This document shows, one piece after another, positions 52,901-61,273 of a stretch of 64,000 bases of DNA. The notes below the pieces were generated by a model. It was not told where the DNA came from and ran no database searches. It saw nothing but the letters and a program-made list of their open reading frames with translations. Position 1 is the stretch's first letter. Each line of letters starts with the position of its first letter. The translations under genes were made by a program, and so were the position numbers. The stretch lies in contig BJHW01000002.1 in the NCBI GenBank assembly GCA_005405945.1, positions 1,178,001 to 1,242,000 of the forward strand, read 5' to 3'. The DNA comes from Streptomyces violaceusniger (lineage in GTDB: Bacteria > Actinomycetota > Actinomycetes > Streptomycetales > Streptomycetaceae).

Positions 52901-55900
52901 GACCGAGACCACCCCGTGGCCGGAGACGGGGCAGCCGCGCCGGGCCGGTGTGTCGGCGTTCGGTGTGAGCGGCACCAACGCGCACACCATCATCGAACAG
53001 GCCCCGGTGTACGACGAGGCGGTGCGGGACGAGGCTCCCGCCGAGGACCACGGCGTCCTTCCCTGGGCGCTCTCCGCCCGGAGCCCGGAAGCCCTGCGCG
53101 CCCAAGCCGAACGGCTGAGGTCGTATCTGATGGAGCGCACCGAACTGGGCGCGCTGGATGTGGGTTACTCATTGGCGGCGACGCGCTCGGCCCTCGAACA
53201 CCGTGCGGTGGTCACGGCCGCGGATCGCGCGGAACTGCTTCGCGGACTCGAGGCTGTCGCGGCCGGTGACAACACCCCGGGAGTGATTCAGTCCGTCGCG
53301 CGCACTTCGGGTTCGACGGCGTTCTTGTTCTCGGGTCAGGGTGCGCAGCGTCTTGGCATGGGGCGGGAGCTGTACGAGGCGTTCCCGGTGTTCGCCCGTG
53401 CGCTGGACGAGGTGTGCGCGTATCTGGATGTGGTGCTGGATCGTCCGTTGCGGGAGGTGGTGTTCGCGGCGGAGGGGAGTGCGGATGCGGAGTTGCTGGA
53501 TCAGACGGCGTTCACCCAGCCCGCGTTGTTCGCGGTCGAGGTGGCGTTGTTCCGGTTGCTGGAGCACTGGGGTGTGACCCCGGATGTGCTGATCGGTCAC
53601 TCGATCGGTGAGATCGCGGCCGCGCATGTGGCGGGGGTGTTCTCGCTGGAGGACGCGTGCGCGCTGGTGGCCGCCCGTGGCCGTCTGATGCAGGCGCTGC
53701 CCGAGGGTGGGGCGATGGTGGCCGTCGAGGCGTCGGAGGAGGAGATCGCTCCGTCGCTGGCCGGTCGTGAGGCCGAGGTGAGCATCGCCGCTGTCAACGG
53801 CCCGACCGCCGTGGTCATCGCGGGTGATGAGGGCGCGGTGCTGGAACTTGCCGCGCAGTGGGCGGAGCAGGGGCGTAAGACGCGTCGGCTGCGGGTGAGC
53901 CACGCGTTCCACTCGCCGCGTATGGACGCGATGCTGGACGACTTCCGGAAGGTCGTCGACGGGCTGTCGTTCACCCCGCCCTCGATCGCGCTGGTTTCCA
54001 ACGTGTCGGGCGAGTCGGCGGGTGCCGAGGTGTGCTCGCCGGAGTACTGGGTGCGGCACGTACGGGAGGCCGTGCGGTTCGCGGATGGAGTACGGACACT
54101 GGAGGCTCAGGGCGTGACCACCTTCCTGGAGGTGGGCCCCGATGGTGTGCTCTCGGCGATGGCACGAGAGTGCCTGACGGCGGAGGAGGCATCGGCCTCG
54201 GTCGTCGTGCCGGCGCTGCGCAAGGACCGCCCTGAGCCCCAGGCGTTGACGACGGCGCTCGCCGAACTCCACGTCCACGGCGTCACCGTCGACTGGAAAC
54301 ACCTCTTCTCCGGGCGCGGCGCGCGGAAGGTCGAGCTGCCCACCTATGCCTTCCAGCGACAGCGCTACTGGCTGGAGAACTCGGGCAGGGCGACGGGCGG
54401 CTCCGCCGCCGACAGCGTGGACGCCCGGTTCTGGGAAGCCGTTGAGCGCGAGGACCTGGGGGCGCTGGCCGAGGCGCTGGACATCGACGGGACAGGCTCG
54501 CTCGGCGAACTGCTGCCCGCGCTGTCGTCGTACCGTCGGCAGCAGCGTGACCGGGCCACGGTCGAGGGCTGGCGTTACCGCGTCTCCTGGAAGCCGGCCC
54601 CGGACCTGGCCACCGTCTCTCTTCCGGGGACCTGGCTGCTGGTCGTGCCCGCTGGTCTGGCGGATGGCGACGTCACCACGTCGATCAGCCAGGGGTTCGA
54701 GAAGCACGGGGCCCGGGTGGTAACGGTGGCGGTGGCCGCGGACGCGGACACCGACGGGCTCGCCCAGGCACTGCTCGGCGCGCTCGACGGCGAGTCCGAG
54801 GCCGGCGTGATGTCGCTGCTTGCTCTCGATGAGGAGCCGTACGCCGGGCAGCCGGTGGTCGCGGCGGGACTGGCGCTGACGCTGCGGCTGGTGCAGGCCC
54901 TGGCGGGGCTGGACACGGACGTTCGGCTGTGGTGCGCTTCGCGGGGCGCGGTCTCGGTGGGGCGTTCGGACCGGCTCACCAGCCCGGTGCAGGCGGAGGT
55001 GTGGGGCCTCGGCCGGGTCGCGGCCCTGGAGCATCCGCGAATGTGGGGCGGACTGGTCGATCTGCCCGAGGTACTCGACGAGCGCGCCGTTGGGCGGCTG
55101 GCCGGTGTGCTGTCCGCCGAGGGCGGCGAGGACCAAGCGGCGGTTCGGGGCTCCGGAGTGTTCGTTCCGCGGTTGGTGCGTGTCGTGTCGTCGGGTGGTG
55201 GAGCCTGGCGGCCGAGCGGCTCGGTTCTGGTGACCGGCGGTACGGGGGCGTTGGGCGCGCATGTGGCCCGTTGGGTGGTGACCGAGGGCGCGGAGCACGT
55301 CGTCCTCACCAGCCGTCGCGGCCTGGCGGCCGACGGTGCGCCCCAGCTGAAGGCGGAACTCGAGGCCATGGGTGCGCTGGTCTCGGTGGTCGCGTGTGAT
55401 GTCGCGGACCGCGAAGCGCTCACCGAGGTGCTGGCGGGCATCCCCGAGCGGTTCCCCCTGCGCGGGGTGGTGCACGCGGCCGGTGTGCTGGACGACGGGG
55501 TACTGGACGGTCTGTCCGTCGACCGGGTCGCCGGGGTGCTCGGTGTGAAGGCGGAGGGCGCCTGGCATCTGCACGAGCTGACGGCAGATCTGGATCTTGA
55601 CGCGTTTGTGCTGTTCTCATCGTTCGCCGGCGTCGTGGGCGGCGCCGGCCAAGGGGCTTACGCGGCGGCGAACGCCTACTTGGACGCGCTCGCGGCCCTG
55701 CGTCGTGGGGTCGGGCTGGCTGGTACGGCGGTCGCCTGGGGACCATGGGCTGAGGCCGGTATGGCCGCCGAGGGCCGTGCCGAGGAACGGCTGCGGGGCG
55801 GCATGGTGTCCCCGATGGCCCCCTCCCTGGCTGTGGCGGCCCTGCGTTGGGCCGTCGGCCATGACGAGGCATCACTCGTCGTCGCGGACGTCGACTGGGA

Positions 55901-58900
55901 GCGTCTGGCTCCCGGACTGGCCGGGGCCGGCGGTGGCGCTCTCCTCGGTGACATCCCCGAGGTGCGCAAGCACCTGACCACGGTCAACGGCGGTGCCACA
56001 ACGGAGGCCACATTCGCCGACACGCTCATAGGACTCTCGGCGGCCGAGCGGAACCAGGCCGTGCTGGACCTGGTGCGAGGCCACGCGGCCGCCGTACTCG
56101 GCCACACCTCGGTGGAGGCGGTCGAGCCCGGCCGGGCCTTCCGCGACCTCGGGTTCGACTCCCTCACGGCGGTCGAGCTGCGCAACCGGCTGGACGTCGC
56201 GACCGGGCTGCGTCTCCCGGCCACGCTGGTCTTTGACTATCCGAGCGCCGCCGAACTGGCCGACTACCTGGACGCCGAGGCGTTCGGCACCGCCCAGCCG
56301 GCCGTGGCCACCGCCGGGCCGACGGCCGTTGGCGTGGCCGATGACCCGATCGCGATCGTGGCGATGAGCTGCCACTTCCCCGGGAATGTGGACACCCCGG
56401 AGGCGCTGTGGCGGCTGGTGGCCGAGGGCGGTGACGCCATCGCGGGGTTCCCCGCCGACCGCGGTTGGGATCTCGACGGGCTGTACGACCCCGACCCCGA
56501 GCGGCTCGGCACGTCCTATGCACGCGAGGGTGGCTTTCTCTACGGTGCCCCGAACTTCGACGCGAGGTTCTTCGGGATCTCGCCGCGCGAGGCGCTGGCC
56601 ATGGACCCGCAGCAGCGGCTGCTGCTGGAGACGTCGTGGGAGGCGTTCGAACGGGCCGGTATCGCTCCGGAGTCGCTGAAGGGCACCCGAGCGGGGGTGT
56701 TCGTCGGGACGAACGGCCAGGACTACACCGGGCTGTGGGCGGACGTGCAGGGTGACCTCGAGGGCCACTTGGGCACGGGCAGCGCGGCCAGTGTGGTGTC
56801 GGGGCGTATCTCGTACACCTTCGGTCTCGAGGGGCCCGCGGTGACGGTGGACACGGCGTGTTCGTCGTCGCTGGTGGCCCTGCACATGGCCATGCAGGCG
56901 TTGCGGCAGGGCGAGTGTGACCTGGCGCTGGCCGGTGGTGTGTCGGTGATGTCGACGCCGGGTGCGTTCGTGGAGTTCAGCCGTCAGCGCGGACTCGCTT
57001 CCGACGGTCGCTGCAAGCCGTTCGCGGACGGTGCGGATGGCACGGGCTGGGGCGAGGGTGTGGGCATGCTGCTGGTGGAGCGGCTGTCGGACGCGCGGCG
57101 CAACGGCCACAAGGTGCTGGCGGTTGTGCGGGGGAGTGCGGTCAACCAGGACGGCGCGTCGAACGGTCTGACGGCGCCGAACGGTCCGTCGCAGCAGCGG
57201 GTCATCCGGCAGGCGCTGGCCAGTGCGGGGCTGTCGGCCGCCGAGGTGGACGCGGTGGAGGCGCATGGCACGGGTACCACCCTGGGTGACCCGATCGAGG
57301 CACAGGCCCTGCTGGCCACCTACGGGCAGGGTCGGCCGGAGGGCCGGCCGCTGTTGCTGGGGGCCATCAAGTCGAATATCGGTCATACGCAGGCCGCGGC
57401 GGGTGTGGCCGGTGTCATCAAGATGGTGATGGCGATGCGCCACGGTGTATTGCCGAAGGTGCTGCACGTGGACGAGCCGTCGCGACAGGTGGACTGGTCG
57501 GCGGGTGAGGTGCGGCTGCTGACCGAGACCACCCCGTGGCCGGAGACGGACCGGCCGCGCCGGGCCGGTATCTCCTCCTTCGGGCTGAGCGGCACCAACG
57601 CGCACACCATCATCGAACAGGCCCCCGCTGTGGAGGAGTCCGTGGTCTCGGACACCGTGGCCTCCGGAACGGTCGAGCCGATGACCGTGGTGCCGTGGCT
57701 GCTCTCCGGGAAGAGCCAGGAGGCGCTGCGGGCACAGGCCGAGCGGCTGCACACACATGTGGCGGCCCGGGCCGACCTCGGCGCGCTGGACGTGGGGCAC
57801 TCGCTGGCGACTCGCTCGGTGTTCGAGCACCGGGCCGTGCTGGTCGGCGAGGACCGCGAAGCCCTGCTGCGCGGCCTTGAGGAGATGACTCAGGGCGGAA
57901 TCGGCTCGGGAGTCGTCCAGGGACAGGCCGTAACGGGTGGCAAGACGGCTTTTCTGTTCTCGGGTCAGGGTGCGCAGCGTCTTGGCATGGGGCGGGAGCT
58001 GTACGAGGCGTTCCCGGTGTTCGCCCGTGCGCTGGACGAGGTGTGCGCGTATCTGGATGTGGTGCTGGATCGTCCGTTGCGAGAGGTGGTGTTCGCGGCG
58101 GAGGGGAGTGCGGATGCGGAGTTGCTGGATCAGACGGCGTTCACCCAGCCCGCGTTGTTCGCGGTCGAGGTGGCGTTGTTCCGGTTGCTGGAGCACTGGG
58201 GTGTGACCCCGGATGTGCTGATCGGTCACTCGATCGGTGAGATCGCGGCCGCGCATGTGGCGGGGGTGTTCTCGCTGGAGGACGCGTGCGCGCTGGTGGC
58301 CGCCCGTGGCCGCCTGATGCAGGCCCTTCCCGACGGCGGCGCCATGGTGGCCATCCAAGCGACCGAGGAGGAGGCCGCCGACTCAATCTCCGGCCGCGAG
58401 CACGAGATGAGCATCGCCGCGGTCAACGGCCCGTCGTCCGTAGTGGTCTCTGGTCATGTACACGCGGTCCAGGAAGTCGCGGGTGTCTGGGAGGCGAGGG
58501 GTCGAAAGACTAAGGGTTTGCGGGTCTCGCATGCGTTTCACTCTTGCCTTATGGACACTATGTTGGACGCGTTCGGCCAGGTGGTCCGCGAGCTCTCCTT
58601 CGAGCCGCCGACCACGACACTGGTGTCCAATGTCACTGGTAGGCCGGTTTCCGAGGCAGAGGTGTGCTCACCCGATTACTGGGTGAGGCATGTGCGTGAG
58701 GCGGTGCGGTTCGCGGATGGGGTACGCGCGCTTGAGGCGTTGGGTGTGACCAGGTATCTGGAGGTGGGTCCCGATGGTGTACTCACGGGGATGGCCCAGG
58801 ATTGCCTGGCGGAAGGGACCGCGGACACCTCCGACATGGTCCTCGTTCCCGTGCTGCGCAAGGGCCGTTCCGAGGCACGGGCGTTGACGACGGCGCTGGC

Positions 58901-61196
58901 CGAACTCCACGTCCACGGTGTCTCGTTGGACTGGAAGTCGTTCTTCGCCGGTCGTGGCGCACGGCAGGTCGAGCTGCCGACGTATGCCTTCCAGCACGAG
59001 CGGTTCTGGCCCGAGGTGTCCCTCACCCCGGGCAGTCGTGGCGCCTCGGCGGCCGTGGACTCGGTGGACGCGCGGTTCTGGGAGGCGGTGGAGCGCGAGG
59101 ATCTCCAAGCGCTGGCACACGCGCTCGACATCGACGGCGAGGCCCCGCTGAGCGCGGTGTTGCCGGCTCTGTCGGCGTATCACCGCAGCAGTCGTGATCA
59201 GTCGACGATCGATGGCTGGCGTTATCGGGCGTCGTGGAAGCCGGTTCCGGATGCGGCCGAGGGGTCGTTGTCGGGAACGTGGCTGGTGGTGGTTCCGGCG
59301 TCGCGTGTCGAGGACGAGCTGGTGGCGGGAGTGATGTCCGGGCTCGAGCGGCATGGTGCGGACGTGATGTCGCTGGTGGTGGACGAGGGGACCTCGACGC
59401 CGAGGCGCTGGCGGAGCGGCTGCGGAAGTCGGTCGCCGACGTGCCTGAGTTGGCCGGTGTGTTGTCGCTGCTGGCTTTGGACGAGGAGCCCTGCCCTGGG
59501 CATCCGGCGTTGTCCAGTGGCTTCGCTTCGACGTTGACGTTGGTGCAGGCGTTGGTTGAGGTGGGTGTTGAGGCGCTGTTGTGGTGCGCTTCGCGGGGTG
59601 CGGTGTCGGTCGGGCGTTCGGATCGGCTGGCTGGTGTGGTGCAGTCGCAGGTGTGGGGTCTGGGTCGGGTGGTGGGGTTGGAGCACTCGGCGGTGTGGGG
59701 TGGTCTGGTCGATCTGCCCGAGGTGCTGGACGACCGTGCGGTGAGCCGGTTGGTGGGGTCTTGTCGGCCGAGGGCGGCGAGGACCAGGTCGCGGTGCGCG
59801 GTTCGGGGTGTTCGTCCGGCGTCTGGTGAGGGCTGAGGCCGGGGTTGGTGAGGGTCCGGAGCGGTCCTGGCGGGTCGGTGGATCGGTGCTGGTGACCGGC
59901 GGTACGGGTGCGCTGGGTGCGCGGATCGCGCGGTGGGTGGCGAACCAGGGTGCTGAACATCTGGTGCTGACCAGCCGTCGCGGCCTTGACGCGCCGGGCG
60001 CGTCCGAGTTGCGCGATGAGCTCCAAGCCCTGGGCGCCCGGGTGACGGTGGCGGCCTGTGATGTGGCCGACCGCGAGCAACTGGCCGCGGTGCTGGACAC
60101 CATCCCGGAGGAGTTCCCGCTGAGGGCGGTCTTCCACGCGGCGGGTGTGGAGCAGGCCGCCGAGCTGGCGGGGATGAGTTTGGCGGACGCCGCCTCGGTG
60201 GTCTCGGGGAAGGCCACGGGAGCCGGCCACCTGGACGCGTTGCTGGGCGACCGTGAGCTGGACGCGTTCGTGGTGTTCTCCTCGATCGCCGGTGTGTGGG
60301 GCAGTGGTGGCCAGGCCGCGTACGGTGCGGCCAATGCCTATCTGGACGCGCTGGTGGAGGACCGCCGTGCCCGGGGTCTCGCCGGTACCGCTGTGGCCTG
60401 GGGTCCCTGGGCCGAAAGCGGTATGGCGGCCGGGAGCGAAGGCGAGCAGCTGGCGCGTCGCGGACTGATCAGCATGGCGCCCGACCTGGCGATCGCCGCC
60501 TTGCAGGGCGCGATCGTGGGTGACGACGGTGTGGTGACGGTCGCGGACATGGACTGGAAACGATTCGCCCCCGCGTTCACGATGGAGCGGCCGAGCCCGC
60601 TCATCGGCGAGCTGCCCGAGGTCGTATCGGTTCTGGAACAGGCCCGTGCCGCCGAAGAAGGCAACGCCGAGGCCGGATCGCGGTTGCGGGAACGGCTCTC
60701 CGCACTGGCTCCCGGTGAGCGGGAGCGCGCCGTGCTGGATCTGGTGCGGGGTCACGCGGCCGCGGTTCTCGGTTTCTCGGGAATGGAAGGCGTGGAATCG
60801 GACCGGGCGTTCAAGGAATTGGGATTCGACTCGCTCACGGCGGTAGAATTCCGAAACCGGTTGAACGCGGACACGGGGCTGCGGCTGCCGACCACACTGG
60901 TCTTCGACTATCCCAACGCAAGGGCTCTCGCGGAGCACGTACGAGCGGGCGTCCTCCCCGAAGAAGGGACTTCCGCCACTCCGCTGATCGCGGATCTGGA
61001 AAAACTCGAGGCATCACTCTCCACGGCTGAGCCGGACAATGCCCAGCGCATGGCCATCGCATCCCGACTCCAGGTGCTCCTTGCCAAACTGAATGGTGGC
61101 GAGGGCGGAGCGACGGACGCTGAGAACATTACGCAGCGGCTTGACGAGGCGTCGGACGACGATCTCTTCGATTTCATCGAAAATGAGCTCAGCTAA
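46957..61196 (+). CDS. Modular type I polyketide synthase, modules 8-10 (PKS-4)
   Basis: Trimodular PKS of 4,747 codons after restoring single bases in GGGG 47622-47625, GGGG 59387-59390, GGGG 59755-59758 and GGGG 59805-59808. About 11.8 kb between the first two breaks is uninterrupted. All three modules are KS-AT-KR-ACP with malonyl-type ATs, building a 1,3-polyol. The N-terminal coil (RVVEALRASLRENDRLKLQ) is of the PKS-1 type and fits the PKS-3 tail. The C-terminus DDLFDFIENELS fits the PKS-5 helix. Start at ATG 46957, six nt after GTGGAG and 25 bp after PKS-3, so the two are probably co-transcribed. Confidence 0.95.
47724..48295 (+). repeat. KS tract shared by modules 8 and 10, copy 1
   Basis: 572 bp that match 57012-57583 with about a dozen differences by eye. 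Confidence 0.82.
48677..48817 (+). repeat. AT tract shared by modules 7 and 8, copy 2
   Basis: Partner of 43681-43821, at a constant offset of 4,996 bp across the PKS-3/PKS-4 boundary. Confidence 0.8.
51721..56280 (+). other. Module 9: KS-AT(malonyl)-KR-ACP
   Basis: KS 51721-53000, AT 53320-54190 (GHSIGE, HAFH), dimerisation-element linker, KR 55210-55760 (HAAGVLDD, B-type), ACP 56030-56270 (GFDSLTAVEL). It should leave CH2-CH(OH) with configuration opposite to modules 8 and 10. No frame breaks. Confidence 0.93.
53327..53683 (+). repeat. AT tract shared by modules 9 and 10, copy 1
   Basis: 357 bp that match 57956-58312 with one difference by eye. Confidence 0.88.
57012..57583 (+). repeat. 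KS tract shared by modules 8 and 10, copy 2
   Basis: Partner of 47724-48295, at a constant offset of 9,288 bp. Confidence 0.82.
57956..58312 (+). repeat. AT tract shared by modules 9 and 10, copy 2
   Basis: Partner of 53327-53683, at a constant offset of 4,629 bp; similarity falls sharply after 58312. Confidence 0.88.
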
Positions 61197-61273
61197 ATGT
61201 GAACGCCGAGGTGCAGCTCTCTGGCCTCCTTTCATTCTTCAGTCTTCTATGACTCGTAATAGGCAAGGTTTCC

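Larger units (their letters stand above)
56344..60960 (+). other. Module 10: KS-AT(malonyl)-KR-ACP
   Basis: KS 56344-57620 (the first motif reads MSCHFPGNV rather than MSCRFPGGV), AT 57950-58840 (GHSIGE, HAFHSCLMDTML), dimerisation-element linker, KR 59880-60430 without LDD and with GVWGSGGQAAY, A-type; ACP 60710-60940. Three frame breaks cluster within 420 bp in the AT-KR linker (59387, 59755, 59805). Confidence 0.92.
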
